This document shows positions 28,392 through 38,868 of a stretch of DNA of 64,000 bases, one piece after another. Positions within the stretch are counted from its first letter, which is position 1, and the number at the start of each line of letters is the position of its first letter. The position numbers and the translations under genes were made by a program. The stretch is from positions 186,001 to 250,000 of the forward strand of contig NZ_VCGY01000001.1 of NCBI RefSeq assembly GCF_016597725.1, read 5' to 3'. The notes below the pieces were generated by a model that ran no database searches, was not told the DNA's origin, and saw nothing but the letters and a program-made list of their open reading frames with translations. Source of the stretch: Marinobacter sp. 1-4A. Its GTDB lineage: Bacteria; Pseudomonadota; Gammaproteobacteria; Pseudomonadales; Oleiphilaceae.

Positions 28392-29387
28392 TTACTGGCC
28401 AGCCGTAGCTTTCTTCTTTTGCCAGATCGCTTCCCAGGCTAACGCAGTGCTAACAATCGTTTCCAAATTGTCGTAGGCAGGCTGCCAGCCCAGAGTCTCT
28501 TTAATCAATGCATTATCTGCCATCAATGCGGCAGGGTCACCCGCTCTGCGGCCCGCTTCCACTACCGGGAATTCGGCACCGGATTGCTCGCGCACCACAT
28601 CAATCACTTCCCGAACCGTGAATCCGCGGCCATAGCCGCAGTTCATGATCTTTGATTGGCCACCCTCTGCCATATAATCCAGTGCCATAACATGGGCACT
28701 GGCAAGGTCTTCCACATGAATGTAATCGCGCACGCAGGTGCCATCGCTGGTGTTATAGTCCGTACCAAAGATGCTCATACCATCCCGCTGCCCGGTCGCG
28801 CATTCGCAGGCCACTTTGATTAGGTGAGTCGCTTCCGGCGTCGCCTGCCCGAGCAAACCATCCGGGTTGGCTCCCGCCACATTGAAGTAACGCAGCACAA
28901 CGTAATTAAGGTCAGATGCAGCTGCATAGTCGGTAATCATCCGCTCGCTCATCATCTTCGATGCGCCATAAGGATTGATTGGTGCAAGCGGAAGGTCTTC
29001 CGTGAGTACCGTCTGCTCTGGCATGCCGTATACCGCAGCCGTTGAAGAAAATACCATATAGGGCACTTTGTACTTATCGACAGCTTTGAGCAGATTGAGC
29101 GTATTGCGGGTGTTGTTACTGTAATATTTCAACGGGTCGGCAACCGACTCCGGAACCACAATATTGGCTGCAAAGTGCAAAACCGCTTCGAATTTGTGGC
29201 TGGAGAAAACCCGATCAATCTCTGCTTCGTTGGCCAAATCGCCGACGACCAGTTCGCCAGCCGTTACGGCCCAGCGGTAACCAGTGGACAGGTTATCGAA
29301 TACAACAATATCGTGCCCTGCTTCAGCCAACTGACGAACAACATGACTACCGATATACCCGGCACCGCCGGTAACCAATACCTTCAT
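28392..29387 (-). CDS. galE: UDP-glucose 4-epimerase
   Basis: A 331-residue short-chain dehydrogenase-type epimerase that interconverts UDP-glucose and UDP-galactose. The NAD motif is GGAGYIG (7-13); the catalytic residues are Tyr140/Lys144 in YGASK with SSTA at about 114-117. The C-terminal ADNALIKETLGWQP region is typical of GalE. It starts 6 bases after tadA ends and precedes ugd, so the three are probably co-transcribed. Confidence 0.93.
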   Translation of the reverse strand: MKVLVTGGAGYIGSHVVRQLAEAGHDIVVFDNLSTGYRWAVTAGELVVGDLANEAEIDRVFSSHKFEAVLHFAANIVVPESVADPLKYYSNNTRNTLNLLKAVDKYKVPYMVFSSTAAVYGMPEQTVLTEDLPLAPINPYGASKMMSERMITDYAAASDLNYVVLRYFNVAGANPDGLLGQATPEATHLIKVACECATGQRDGMSIFGTDYNTSDGTCVRDYIHVEDLASAHVMALDYMAEGGQSKIMNCGYGRGFTVREVIDVVREQSGAEFPVVEAGRRAGDPAALMADNALIKETLGWQPAYDNLETIVSTALAWEAIWQKKKATAGQ

Positions 29388-29393
29388 GCAGAA

Positions 29394-29897
29394 TTACTCC
29401 TTACCAGAACCTTGTTTACGCCGCTGCCTGATCTCGGCCCGCCGACGGCTGAAAAAACCACTGATAATCTGGCTGCATTCTTCCTGTAGAATGCCACCCA
29501 CCACATCCACTTGCCAGTTCAAATAGGGTTCGTCCAGTGTGCGTCGTGCCGATTCAACTGCACCGGCTTTGGGTTCGCGGGCACCGTAAACAAGCCGGTT
29601 TATACGGCTGTGAACAATGGCGCCAACACACATGGTGCAGGGTTCTAGAGTGACGTAAAGGGTGGCCCCTGTCAGCCGATAATTCCCCAATCTCGCCGCT
29701 GCATCACGCAGCGCACATATTTCTGCATGAGCGGTAGGGTCACAGCCGGAAATTGGCAAATTGAAGCCTGTGCCCAACTCCTTACCATCGCGGACAACTA
29801 CTGCGCCGACAGGCACCTCGCCCAAGGATCCGCCCTGAGCTGCCAGAGTAAGAGCCCGGGCCATCCAGTAATCGTCGTCTTTGTGTATTTCCGGCAT
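29394..29897 (-). CDS. tadA: tRNA-specific adenosine deaminase (A34 to inosine)
   Basis: A 167-residue zinc deaminase that makes inosine at the wobble position of tRNA-Arg(ACG). The active site is His57-Ala-Glu59 and Cys87/Cys90 in PCTMC. A C-terminal extension of basic residues (RRRAEIRQRRK) is usual. It is first in a probable tadA-galE-ugd operon. The 173 bases upstream, to the phospholipase gene, hold no recognisable gene. Confidence 0.95.
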   Translation of the reverse strand: MPEIHKDDDYWMARALTLAAQGGSLGEVPVGAVVVRDGKELGTGFNLPISGCDPTAHAEICALRDAAARLGNYRLTGATLYVTLEPCTMCVGAIVHSRINRLVYGAREPKAGAVESARRTLDEPYLNWQVDVVGGILQEECSQIISGFFSRRRAEIRQRRKQGSGKE

Positions 29898-30070
29898 AGA
29901 ACGGCTCGGCGGAGAACTTGCAGTGCGAGTGACTTATTGAATGGCCTATTAGGAAGGCTTCACAGGGCCGAGAAAATACCATTATTCACGTTTATTACCA
30001 AGCGGTCTGCTAACAACGCCAAGCCTCACAGCCATGCCAGACAGGGCAGTGCACGAAAAACCAATCGAAG

Positions 30071-31651
30071 TTACAGATACTTCTCCATCGGCAACAAGCT
30101 AAACAGGCCGGATTTAAAGCGCCGCCAGAACCCCGTGGCCGGTTCGTGGGTCCAGAATTGTTCCTCACCTGCCGACCAGAACAGCTGCCCACCAGCCTCT
30201 CGTGTCACCCTCCAGCTGTTTTCAGGCGCCATCGCGGCTTCGATATCCTGCGCAAGCCGCTCAGCCAGTTGGGCACTGTGTATCACCAACACGGTTTCGG
30301 AGTTTAAGTAGATCGAGCGAAGATTGATGTTGAACGAGCCGATGTACAAGGCTTTGCGATCGAATACCGCAGATTTAGCGTGTAAACCCACCGAACCGCT
30401 ACGGCAGAAGTCTGGCATGGCAATCCAACTCAAGCAGGCTTCTGCGTCTGGCCGCAGCTCATACAGTTCCAATCCGTTGGCGAGCATTGCACCGCGTCGA
30501 CGTGCGTAGCCAGCGTGATTGGTGGTGAGATCATTGGAGGCTAACGAATTGGTCAGAGCCAAGACACGAACGCCTCGCGCCCTCACTTGCCTCAGTATAT
30601 CGAGCTGGTCATCTCCGAGAATGAGATACGCAGATTCCACCAAGATTTCCTTGTCTGCCTCCTCAACCAGTTGGTACAAAGCTTGAGCGCTGCGCTGGGG
30701 GCTATCCGTAACGTCTTGGCCATATACCGCGGGGGAATCAAACACCAACTCCCCTTCGGCCCAGACGAGTGTAGGCAGGATTTGCGATATATACTCAAGC
30801 GCCGACGCAGAATCTTGTGGCGGCACCCGGGTAAGCCCGGTGCCATCGGAGGCGGCCGCACGGATCTGCTCTAACTCTGTGCTCAGTCCCAGCTCTTGCA
30901 CAGCATCTGGCTCCAACTGACTCATTGGGTAGCTTGACCTGCTGTTCCAAAAAGCGTCGAAATTGGCAGACAGGTCAGCCACAACTGGACCAGCAATCAG
31001 AACATCGCGGTCGCGAAAGTTCACCTGTGGGTGGAGGTCGAAGTACTCATCCCCGATATTGCGGCCACCCATAATGCCTAGCGCACCATCGACCACGAAG
31101 GTCTTGTTGTGCATGCGCTGATTGAGGCGCTGGAAGTCCGTGATGAAATTCAGCCATTTACCGATGCCCGAGCGGATCGCGAAGGGGTTGTAAATGGAAA
31201 TTTCAATATTGGGGTGTTGATCCAAGGCGGCAAGCAAGGTATCGCGCCCGTTTAGATTGACATCATCCAACAACAACCGAACACGCACACCACGGTCGGC
31301 GGCCGCTAGCAGCCGTCGCGCCAGATAGGACCCCGTCACATCGCTATTCCAGATGTAGTATTGAGCGTCAATACTTTGCTCGGCTGCCTCAATCAGCGCG
31401 GCACGCTGAAGAAACGCCTGACGACCGGCATCCTGAATATAAAACCCGGAATAACCTGATTGACCCGGCAGATGGGGCTGAATCTGGCGGCCCAAACGCG
31501 TTTCATCGGGACGATCAAACGCGTAGGACAGCGAAGGTGCATTGTGAGGCGGCAGCTGGGCGCAACCCTGCATGAACAAGATGACGAACAGAATACATAG
31601 ACTTCTGGCACGCAGTGCGTGCCTTGAAACTGTCGCTACTCTGTCAGGCAA
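30071..31651 (-). CDS. Phospholipase D family lipoprotein, ClsC-like cardiolipin synthase
   Basis: A 526-residue protein with two HKD motifs: one in RMHNKTFVVDG (about 187-197) followed by MGGRNIGDEYF, and a second in LHAKSAVFDRKALYIGSFN (about 430-448). The arrangement and wording strongly resemble E. coli ClsC (YmdC), which makes cardiolipin from phosphatidylglycerol and phosphatidylethanolamine. Unlike ClsC it has a lipoprotein signal with LFMQGC at Cys30, counted from a TTG start at 31651; no ATG gives a signal peptide. No ymdB-type partner is adjacent. Enzyme class is well supported, exact reaction inferred. Confidence 0.82.
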   Translation of the reverse strand: MPDRVATVSRHALRARSLCILFVILFMQGCAQLPPHNAPSLSYAFDRPDETRLGRQIQPHLPGQSGYSGFYIQDAGRQAFLQRAALIEAAEQSIDAQYYIWNSDVTGSYLARRLLAAADRGVRVRLLLDDVNLNGRDTLLAALDQHPNIEISIYNPFAIRSGIGKWLNFITDFQRLNQRMHNKTFVVDGALGIMGGRNIGDEYFDLHPQVNFRDRDVLIAGPVVADLSANFDAFWNSRSSYPMSQLEPDAVQELGLSTELEQIRAAASDGTGLTRVPPQDSASALEYISQILPTLVWAEGELVFDSPAVYGQDVTDSPQRSAQALYQLVEEADKEILVESAYLILGDDQLDILRQVRARGVRVLALTNSLASNDLTTNHAGYARRRGAMLANGLELYELRPDAEACLSWIAMPDFCRSGSVGLHAKSAVFDRKALYIGSFNINLRSIYLNSETVLVIHSAQLAERLAQDIEAAMAPENSWRVTREAGGQLFWSAGEEQFWTHEPATGFWRRFKSGLFSLLPMEKYL

Positions 31652-31694
31652 TGGCTTTATCCCAGTTTATGCGCCTGTCTTTGCGAGACTTAAC

Positions 31695-33272
31695 TTACTC
31701 CCACTCAATCGTCGCAGGCGGCTTGGAGGAGACGTCATAGGTAACCCGTGATACACCGCTAATCTCATTGATGATGCGATTGGATACGGTTTCCAGCAAA
31801 TCGTACGGCAGGTGCGCCCAGCGTGCTGTCATGAAATCCACGGTTTCAACGGCACGCAGTGCGATTACCCACTCGTATCGGCGCGCATCCCCGACAACAC
31901 CCACGGACTTCACAGGTAGAAATACGGCGAAGGCCTGACTGGTTTTATGGTAAAAGTCAGCGCGGTGCAGCTCTTCCAAGAAGATAGCATCGGCACGACG
32001 TAGTATGTCGGCGTACTCTTTTTTGACCTCACCCAAAATGCGGACACCTAAGCCCGGCCCGGGGAACGGGTGGCGGTAGACCATGTCGTACGGCAGGCCC
32101 AATTCCAAACCAATGCGGCGAACTTCATCTTTAAACAGTTCACGCAGCGGCTCTACCAGCTTCAGCTTCATGGTTTCCGGCAAACCACCCACGTTGTGGT
32201 GGGATTTGATCACATGAGCCTTGCCGGTTTTCGAAGCTGCAGATTCGATCACGTCGGGATAGATAGTGCCTTGGGCTAGCCAGTTCACATCTTTAATACG
32301 TGTGGCTTCTTCGTCGAACACGTCAATGAAAGTGTTACCAATGATCTTGCGCTTCTGTTCCGGATCGCTTACGCCCTTGAGGTTGGTAAGGAAACGCTCT
32401 TCAGCATCAGCACGGATCACCTTCACGCCCATGCTGCTTCCGAACATGTCCATCACCTGATCGCCTTCATTCAGACGTAGCAGGCCATTGTCTACAAACA
32501 CACAGGTAAGCTGGTCACCAATGGCTTTATGCAGCAGTGCTGCGGTCACTGACGAATCCACGCCCCCGGACAGACCTAGCAGCACCTTGTCGGTACCGAC
32601 CTGTTCACGGATCTTGTTAACTGCGTCATCAACAATTTTGGCCGGTGTCCATAAGGCTTCGCAGCCGCAGATGGACATTACGAAGTGCTCAAGAATCCGT
32701 TTGCCTTGCAGAGTGTGGGTTACTTCCGGGTGGAACTGCAGACCATAAAGATTGCGCGATACGTCTTGCATCGCCGCGATAGGCGCACTTTCGGTAGACG
32801 CCAGTAGCTCAAAACCCTCAGGCATGGCTACAACCTTGTCACCGTGGCTCATCCACACATCGAGCAAAGACTCACCAATTGCCGTTAGGTGGTCGGTAAT
32901 ATCTTGCAACAGCGGACCTTTGGCGCGCACCTTCACCTGTGCGTATCCAAACTCGCGTTTCTCGGAGCTGGCAACCCGACCGCCCAGCTGTTCGGCCATG
33001 GTTTGCATGCCGTAACAGATACCCAGAATTGGAATGCCACGATCAAACAGCCCTTCCGGCGCACGCGGGCAGTCTAGCTCTGTGACCGATTCCGGGCCGC
33101 CGGCCAACAGAATGCCTTTTGGGTTGAACTCGTTCAGCTCTTCATCGGTGATATCGAACGCGCGGACTTCGCAGTAAACGCCTATTTCGCGCACACGGCG
33201 TGCAATTAGCTGGGTGTACTGAGAACCAAAATCCAGAATCAGGATACGGTGGTCGTGAATGTTGTGGGCCAT
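31695..33272 (-). CDS. guaA: GMP synthase (glutamine-hydrolysing)
   Basis: A 525-residue enzyme that aminates XMP to GMP. The N-terminal class I glutamine amidotransferase has nucleophile Cys86 in GICYGMQ and a later HPEVTHT. The PP-loop ATP pyrophosphatase domain has LSGGVDSS near 230. It ends with the dimerisation domain and the conserved PPATIEWE C-terminus. It is downstream of guaB by about 60 bases in the classic guaBA order. Confidence 0.97.
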   Translation of the reverse strand: MAHNIHDHRILILDFGSQYTQLIARRVREIGVYCEVRAFDITDEELNEFNPKGILLAGGPESVTELDCPRAPEGLFDRGIPILGICYGMQTMAEQLGGRVASSEKREFGYAQVKVRAKGPLLQDITDHLTAIGESLLDVWMSHGDKVVAMPEGFELLASTESAPIAAMQDVSRNLYGLQFHPEVTHTLQGKRILEHFVMSICGCEALWTPAKIVDDAVNKIREQVGTDKVLLGLSGGVDSSVTAALLHKAIGDQLTCVFVDNGLLRLNEGDQVMDMFGSSMGVKVIRADAEERFLTNLKGVSDPEQKRKIIGNTFIDVFDEEATRIKDVNWLAQGTIYPDVIESAASKTGKAHVIKSHHNVGGLPETMKLKLVEPLRELFKDEVRRIGLELGLPYDMVYRHPFPGPGLGVRILGEVKKEYADILRRADAIFLEELHRADFYHKTSQAFAVFLPVKSVGVVGDARRYEWVIALRAVETVDFMTARWAHLPYDLLETVSNRIINEISGVSRVTYDVSSKPPATIEWE

Positions 33273-33333
33273 AGAATCCTCGAAAAAATAAGCTGTGCGG
33301 CTCTGGTATGAGCCGCACTCAGGCTGTCCGTTC

Positions 33334-34797
33334 TCAGCTAACGCGGTAGTTCGGCGCTTCTTTGGTGATGGTTACATCATGCACATGGCTTTCGCGCATG
33401 CCAGCACCGGTAATGCGCACAAACTGGGGCTTGGTTCGCATCTCAGGCATGTTCGCGCTTCCGGTGTAGCCCATGGATGCACGCAAGCCACCAATCAACT
33501 GATGGATGATGTTGCGCATTGGGCCTTTGCAGGCAACACGACCCTCAATGCCTTCCGGAACCAGCTTTTCAATACCCTTACTAGCGTCCTGGAAGTAACG
33601 GTCGCTTGACCCCTGCCCCATGGCACCGAGCGAACCCATACCGCGATAGGCTTTATAGCTGCGGCCCTGATACAACTCGATTTCGCCGGGGGCCTCATCT
33701 GTGCCCGCCAGCAAACTGCCGATCATTACGCAGTGAGCGCCAGCAACAATGGCTTTGGAAATGTCGCCGGAGAACCGCACACCGCCGTCGGCAATTAATG
33801 GAATGTCAGTATCTTTTAACGCTTCCGCTACACTGGAAACCGCAGAAATCTGCGGCACGCCCACACCAGCAACAATGCGGGTGGTGCAGATAGAACCGGG
33901 GCCTATGCCAACCTTTACGGCATCGACACCCGCATCAGCCAGCGCTTTGGCCGCTTCACCGGTCGCAATATTGCCACCAATCACCTGAAGGTCTGGATAG
34001 TGTTTTTTGATCCAGCGAACACGTTCAATCACACCGCGTGAATGGCCATGGGCCGTATCCACTACAATCACATCCACACCGGCATCGGCCAAGGCAATAA
34101 TGCGCGCCTCGGTATCGCCACCGGTACCAACTGCCGCACCCACTCTCAAGCGGCCCTGACTGTCTTTGCACGCCAAGGGGTAGTCCTTCGACTTTTGAAT
34201 GTCTTTAGCGGTGATCAGGCCACGCAACTGGAAGTCGGCGTTTACCACCAACACTTTTTCAATACGGTGTCGATGCAGAAGTTCTTTCACCTCATCCAGG
34301 CTAGCGCCTTCTTGCACGGTTACCAGCTTGTCTTTCGGTGTCATAATCTGGTGCACCGGCGTATCCATGCTGCTTTCAAAACGGATGTCGCGACCTGTCA
34401 CTATGCCAACCAGCTCAGTTCCATCAACCACTGGCAAGCCGGAAATATTGTTGGCCATGGTGATTTCCACCAGCTCGCGCACGGTGTTTTTAGGGCTAAC
34501 GGTAATCGGATCTTTCACCACGCCACTTTCAAACTTCTTCACCCGGCGCACCTCAGCAGACTGCTGTTCCGGGTTCATGTTTTTGTGCATGATGCCAATG
34601 CCGCCTTCCTGAGCCATGGCTATCGCCAGCTCTGCATCGGTTACTGTGTCCATAGCGGCAGAGACAAGCGGTATATTCAGCGTAATCGTCCGGGTCAGCT
34701 TGGTGCGCAGATCCACTTGGTGTGGCAAAACCTCGGAATAACCGGGCACTAACAGAACATCATCAAATGTGAGAGCTTCTTCGGCAATTCGCAGCAT
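33334..34797 (-). CDS. guaB: Inosine-5'-monophosphate dehydrogenase
   Basis: A 487-residue enzyme that oxidises IMP to XMP, the committed step to GMP. Two CBS domains sit at about 93-205. The catalytic cysteine is Cys304 in [11 protein letters not shown]. The flap region contains [13 protein letters not shown]. It precedes guaA and is divergent from xseA; a promoter with a consensus -10 lies about 105 bases upstream. Confidence 0.97.
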   Translation of the reverse strand: MLRIAEEALTFDDVLLVPGYSEVLPHQVDLRTKLTRTITLNIPLVSAAMDTVTDAELAIAMAQEGGIGIMHKNMNPEQQSAEVRRVKKFESGVVKDPITVSPKNTVRELVEITMANNISGLPVVDGTELVGIVTGRDIRFESSMDTPVHQIMTPKDKLVTVQEGASLDEVKELLHRHRIEKVLVVNADFQLRGLITAKDIQKSKDYPLACKDSQGRLRVGAAVGTGGDTEARIIALADAGVDVIVVDTAHGHSRGVIERVRWIKKHYPDLQVIGGNIATGEAAKALADAGVDAVKVGIGPGSICTTRIVAGVGVPQISAVSSVAEALKDTDIPLIADGGVRFSGDISKAIVAGAHCVMIGSLLAGTDEAPGEIELYQGRSYKAYRGMGSLGAMGQGSSDRYFQDASKGIEKLVPEGIEGRVACKGPMRNIIHQLIGGLRASMGYTGSANMPEMRTKPQFVRITGAGMRESHVHDVTITKEAPNYRVS

Positions 34798-34908
34798 TGG
34801 GATCGGCCTTTTGAACGTGCTAAATTTGAACCTTTCGAACGGCGCTTATCGACCTGAAGGTGAAGGAAGAAAAGGCAACCGCCGCAAAGTAAAATGCGTA
34901 ATCGGCCT

Positions 34909-34937
34909 ATTATAAAGAGGTGTCGCAAGTCAGTAAA
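34909..34937 (-). promoter_or_regulatory. Sigma-70-type promoter of guaBA
   Basis: On the minus strand TTTACT (34932-34937) and a perfect TATAAT (34909-34914) are 17 bases apart. This predicts a leader of about 105 bases before guaB. The -35 matches 4 of 6 consensus bases. Confidence 0.55.
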
Positions 34938-35035
34938 CTGCACAGTTTCCTATCATTTACCGCATGCGTTTGAAATTCCAGCAATTTACACTCATATTTT
35001 TCGGCTATTGCGTATAAGCCGGTTAGGAGATTTTG

Positions 35036-36412
35036 GTGAATAACCTATTTCAGGATACCCGGCCCAGAGCGTTGTCCGTCAGCGAGCTGAACCATCAGGC
35101 CAGGCATCTGCTGGAATCCAGCTTCATGCAAGTGTGGGTTGAGGGTGAGTTATCAGGTTTTTCCCGGCCCTCGTCCGGGCATTGGTATTTTTCCCTGAAG
35201 GATCAAAAGTGTCAGGTTCGCTGTGCCATGTTCCGAGGCCAAAACCAACGTATTCGCCCACTACCCAAGGAGGGGGATCAGGTTCGCATTCGAGGCAAGG
35301 TGACTCTTTACGAAAATCGTGGCGACTTTCAGATTATTGTCGAGCACATGGAACCCGCGGGCCTCGGTGCTCTGCAGCAAGCCTTCGAGGAATTAAAGCG
35401 CAAGCTGCAAGCTGAGGGTTTGTTCGAGGCAGGCCGCAAAAAGCCGATTCCCGCGATGCCCACACACATTGGTGTTGTCACTTCCCCCACCGGTGCTGCC
35501 ATTCACGACATCCTCACGGTTTTGGCAAGGCGTTGCCCCGCCATACCGATCACACTTTACCCCACAACGGTACAGGGCAAACCGGCCACGGCAGAAATAG
35601 TACGCGCTATTAAGGCGGCGCAGACCCATGGCGTAGCTGACGTGCTGATTATCGGTCGCGGTGGCGGCTCTCTGGAAGATCTCTGGTGCTTTAACGAGGA
35701 AGCTGTAGCACGAGCCATTGCAGACTGCACCATCCCTACGGTTAGTGCCGTCGGACACGAGACTGACGTTACCATTGCCGACTTTGTGGCAGATCTTCGG
35801 GCACCCACACCCTCGGCAGCGGCTGAAAAGGTGTCGCCGGATCAAAACGACATGCTAAGGCAAGTGAACGATCGAGAGCACCGCTTGGCTAACGCCGCCA
35901 GAAGAGAGCTTCAACGCCTGAACACAAAACTAGAGCACCTCCGTGCACGCTTGCGTGACCCAAGGCGAGAGTTACTGGATAAAGCCCAACGACTTGACGA
36001 ATTGGACGTCCGGCTGGGCAAAGCCATTGCACAAAGTTTGGATCGCTCACAGATGCGCAGCGCCCATATGGCGCAACGGCTTACCATGCAGTCTCCCAGA
36101 AAACAGCTCACAAACAGCCGGGAAGCGCTGGATCGGTCTGCTCTTCAACTAGAGAAAGCAATACAACAGACACTGGCGAGGTTTAATGACAAGCTGGGCC
36201 ATACAGCCGGCACTCTTAACCTTGTGAGTCCTCTGGCCACCTTGGGGCGTGGGTACGCCATCATTCGCGACCAACAAGATAATATTGTCCGCAATGCAAA
36301 TGACGTGACCACCGGCGACCGAATTTCCGCACACTTGGCAAACGGCCGCGTTACCGCGGAAATAAAGTCCGTCAATCCGGACAATACTTGGCCCCAAAAC
36401 CCCGCTAACTAA
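35036..36412 (+). CDS. xseA: Exodeoxyribonuclease VII large subunit
   Basis: A 458-residue nuclease subunit. The N-terminal OB-fold (about 10-105) contains [15 protein letters not shown]. The catalytic domain has [12 protein letters not shown] and the [16 protein letters not shown] and SAVGHETD motifs. A long coiled coil follows (about 265-400). GTG at 35036 is chosen over the TTG just before it because AGGAG lies six bases upstream. It is divergent from guaB; the small subunit xseB is not in the window. Confidence 0.96.
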   Translation: MNNLFQDTRPRALSVSELNHQARHLLESSFMQVWVEGELSGFSRPSSGHWYFSLKDQKCQVRCAMFRGQNQRIRPLPKEGDQVRIRGKVTLYENRGDFQIIVEHMEPAGLGALQQAFEELKRKLQAEGLFEAGRKKPIPAMPTHIGVVTSPTGAAIHDILTVLARRCPAIPITLYPTTVQGKPATAEIVRAIKAAQTHGVADVLIIGRGGGSLEDLWCFNEEAVARAIADCTIPTVSAVGHETDVTIADFVADLRAPTPSAAAEKVSPDQNDMLRQVNDREHRLANAARRELQRLNTKLEHLRARLRDPRRELLDKAQRLDELDVRLGKAIAQSLDRSQMRSAHMAQRLTMQSPRKQLTNSREALDRSALQLEKAIQQTLARFNDKLGHTAGTLNLVSPLATLGRGYAIIRDQQDNIVRNANDVTTGDRISAHLANGRVTAEIKSVNPDNTWPQNPAN

Positions 36413-36501
36413 TCCTATGGTCTACTGGTTCACTGCCTCAAAGCGCCTAAAGTTGAGATAACTGACATCAAAATAACAGCAGGCATTACGAGGCAGATTG
36501 T

Positions 36502-38376
36502 ATGGACTACAACTCAGAGTTCCGGAGATCCATTGATAAACCGGAAGAGTTTTGGCGTGAAAAGGCAGGCAGCATTGACTGGATCCAGCCGCCTGAGGCT
36601 ATCTGGCAAGCCACCGATAACGGCCACGGCAAGTGGTTCCCTGACGCAACACTCAATACCTCTGATGTAGCTCTGGATGCCAACGTACGAGCAGGCCGGG
36701 GTGACCAGAAAGCCCTCATATACGACTCACCGGTTACAGGCACCAAGTGCAGCTATACCTATACGGAGCTAACCAACGAAGTCGCACGCTTTGCTGGAGC
36801 CTTGAAGGCACAAGGGGTTAATAAGGGCGATGTGGTTATTATCTACATGCCCATGATTCCTGAAGCCGTTATTGCGATGCTGGGCTGCGCCCGCATTGGA
36901 GCGATTCATTCGGTTGTCTTCGGCGGTTTTGCCGCTCACGAACTTGCAGTACGTATCGACGACGCGCAACCTAAAGCCGTGATTACTGCATCCTGCGGGA
37001 TAGAGGTGGCGAAGGTAATCGAATACAAGCCTCTAGTAGACAAAGCCATTGAGCAAGCGTCTCACAAACCGGATTTTTGTGTCGTCTACCAGCGGCCGCA
37101 AGTAAAAGCCCAAATGCAGGATGGCCGCGATTACGACTGGAGCGGCCTAATGGCCAGCGCCGAGCTAGCCGACCCTGTTCCCGTGAAAGCCACAGATCCG
37201 CTTTACGTGCTTTATACCTCTGGCACCACCGGTAAGCCTAAAGGCGTGGTTAGAGACAATGGTGGCCATGCGGTCGCGCTTAAGTACAGTATGAAGCTGG
37301 TTTATGATGCCAACCCGGGTGACGTATTCTGGGCCGCATCCGATGTAGGCTGGGTGGTTGGGCACAGCTATATTGTGTACGCGCCCCTATTTGCTGGCTG
37401 CACAACCATCCTTTACGAAGGTAAGCCAGTGAGAACGCCAGATGCTGGCGCCTTCTGGCGAGTGGTTCAGGAACACAGTGTAAACCTACTGTTTACCGCC
37501 CCTACCGCATTCCGCGCAGTGCGCAAGGAAGATCCTGAGGCCGATCACCTTTCACGCTACGACATTAGCTCCCTGAGACAGATATTCCTTGCGGGCGAGC
37601 GTTTGGACCCGCCAACTTATGAATGGCTCAGAGAGCACACTCAGCTACCCATATTGGATCACTGGTGGCAAACCGAAACTGGCTGGGCCATCTGCTGCAA
37701 CCCAGTCGGGATTGAGACAATGACCACCAAACCCGGTTCAGCCACCGTCCCATCACCCGGTTATAACGTACAGGTTGTAGGTCCCCGTGGCAGTCAGGTG
37801 CCTGCGGGAGAGCAAGGTCAGATTGCGGTCAAACTACCACTCCCTCCCGGATGTCTGGTAACCGTATGGGGAGACGACCAGAGATTTCAGGACAGCTACC
37901 TTAATCCCATACCGGGCTTCTACAGCTCGGGGGATGGTGGCTACATTGATGACGACGGTTATGTCTTTGTTATGGGGCGCACGGATGATGTGATCAACGT
38001 TGCTGGCCACCGCCTTTCTACCGGCGAGATGGAAGAGGTGGTTGCATCTCACCCAGCCATTGCTGAGTGTTGTGTGGTTGGTGCCCACGACGACATGAAA
38101 GGCCAAGTTCCACTCGGCCTCGTGCTTATTAAAGATGGCGCTACCATTGATCACGACGAGCTAGAGGAAGAGCTTGTTGAGATGGTGCGAGACAAGATTG
38201 GTGCGATTGCCTGCTTCCGTAGAGCCCTGGTAGTAGATCGCTTGCCCAAGACACGCTCCGGAAAAATACTGAGACGAGTGATACGGCAGATTGCCGATGG
38301 CGAAGATTATGTCGTTCCGAGCACCATTGATGACCCGGCAATTCTTGAAGAGATCAGCGAGCAATTTCGGCGCTGA
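36502..38376 (+). CDS. prpE: Propionyl-CoA synthetase (acyl-CoA synthetase, PrpE-like)
   Basis: A 624-residue ANL-superfamily ligase. The ATP motif YTSGTTGKPKG is at about 236-246, the acyl-pocket and core motif HWWQTETGW near 393, and the C-terminal catalytic lysine is in PKTRSGKILRR. The N-terminal segment and overall length match PrpE/ACSS3 more than acetyl-CoA synthetase. It stands alone between xseA and a terminator, away from methylcitrate-cycle genes. Acyl preference is inferred. Confidence 0.88.
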   Translation: MDYNSEFRRSIDKPEEFWREKAGSIDWIQPPEAIWQATDNGHGKWFPDATLNTSDVALDANVRAGRGDQKALIYDSPVTGTKCSYTYTELTNEVARFAGALKAQGVNKGDVVIIYMPMIPEAVIAMLGCARIGAIHSVVFGGFAAHELAVRIDDAQPKAVITASCGIEVAKVIEYKPLVDKAIEQASHKPDFCVVYQRPQVKAQMQDGRDYDWSGLMASAELADPVPVKATDPLYVLYTSGTTGKPKGVVRDNGGHAVALKYSMKLVYDANPGDVFWAASDVGWVVGHSYIVYAPLFAGCTTILYEGKPVRTPDAGAFWRVVQEHSVNLLFTAPTAFRAVRKEDPEADHLSRYDISSLRQIFLAGERLDPPTYEWLREHTQLPILDHWWQTETGWAICCNPVGIETMTTKPGSATVPSPGYNVQVVGPRGSQVPAGEQGQIAVKLPLPPGCLVTVWGDDQRFQDSYLNPIPGFYSSGDGGYIDDDGYVFVMGRTDDVINVAGHRLSTGEMEEVVASHPAIAECCVVGAHDDMKGQVPLGLVLIKDGATIDHDELEEELVEMVRDKIGAIACFRRALVVDRLPKTRSGKILRRVIRQIADGEDYVVPSTIDDPAILEEISEQFRR

Positions 38377-38397
38377 GGACAGCTAAACCGATAACTG

Positions 38398-38433
38398 AAC
38401 ACCCACTCTATTTAGTCGAGTGGGTGTTTTTTA
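38398..38433 (+). terminator. Rho-independent terminator after prpE
   Basis: An 11-bp perfect stem (AACACCCACTC at 38398-38408 with GAGTGGGTGTT at 38418-38428) around a 9-base loop is followed by further T residues, about 20 bases after the stop codon. Confidence 0.9.
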
Positions 38434-38486
38434 TCAACATAAATATAAGCCATTGTTTTAAAAGAACTTAAAAGCACAGCGAAACG

Positions 38487-38514
38487 TTGACGACCCCCAA
38501 AGTCAGTCTATACT
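38487..38514 (+). promoter_or_regulatory. Sigma-70-type promoter of the cold-shock gene
   Basis: TTGACG (38487-38492) and TATACT (38509-38514) are 16 bases apart. They place the start of transcription near 38521 and give a leader of nearly 60 bases, consistent with a cold-shock gene though shorter than the E. coli cspA leader. Confidence 0.65.
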
Positions 38515-38578
38515 AAAATTGCTGTGGAAAATCTACAGTGCCCCGTGAGGGCAAATCTCAGAAATACAGGAAAGTTCA

Positions 38579-38788
38579 ATGTCTGATATAAAAACAGGTA
38601 GCGTTAAGTGGTTTAACGAATCCAAAGGGTTCGGCTTCATTGCTCAAGAAGGCGGCAGTGATGTCTTCGTCCACTACAGTGCTATTACTTCAAGCGGCTT
38701 CCGCACACTGACCGAAGGTCAGCAGGTGCAGTTCACGGTAACACAAGGCCCTAAAGGCCCGCAGGCGGAAAACGTAACCCCTGTCTGA
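38579..38788 (+). CDS. Cold-shock domain protein (CspA family)
   Basis: A 69-residue OB-fold RNA/DNA-binding protein. The RNP1-like KGFGFI and RNP2-like VFVHYSAI motifs are both present, and the length is standard. CAGGAAA precedes the ATG. These proteins melt RNA structure in cold or growth transitions. It has its own promoter and a terminator on each side. Which paralogue it is cannot be told. Confidence 0.95.
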   Translation: MSDIKTGSVKWFNESKGFGFIAQEGGSDVFVHYSAITSSGFRTLTEGQQVQFTVTQGPKGPQAENVTPV

Positions 38789-38826
38789 GGTTATTTATTC
38801 GCCCTCTGCCCCTCACGGGCACGAGA

Positions 38827-38864
38827 AAAACATCAAGCCAGCGCTCAAGCTGGCTTGATGTTTT
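38827..38864. terminator. Bidirectional terminator between the cold-shock gene and leuA
   Basis: A perfect 16-bp inverted repeat (38827-38842 and 38849-38864, core CATCAAGCCAGC) has A-rich and T-rich ends, so it can end transcription from both convergent genes. Confidence 0.92.
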
Positions 38865-38868
38865 CTAT

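Noticed and set aside
34042..34752. 236-residue open frame on the plus strand
   Set aside because: Antisense to guaB; His- and Gln-rich composition typical of a shadow frame.
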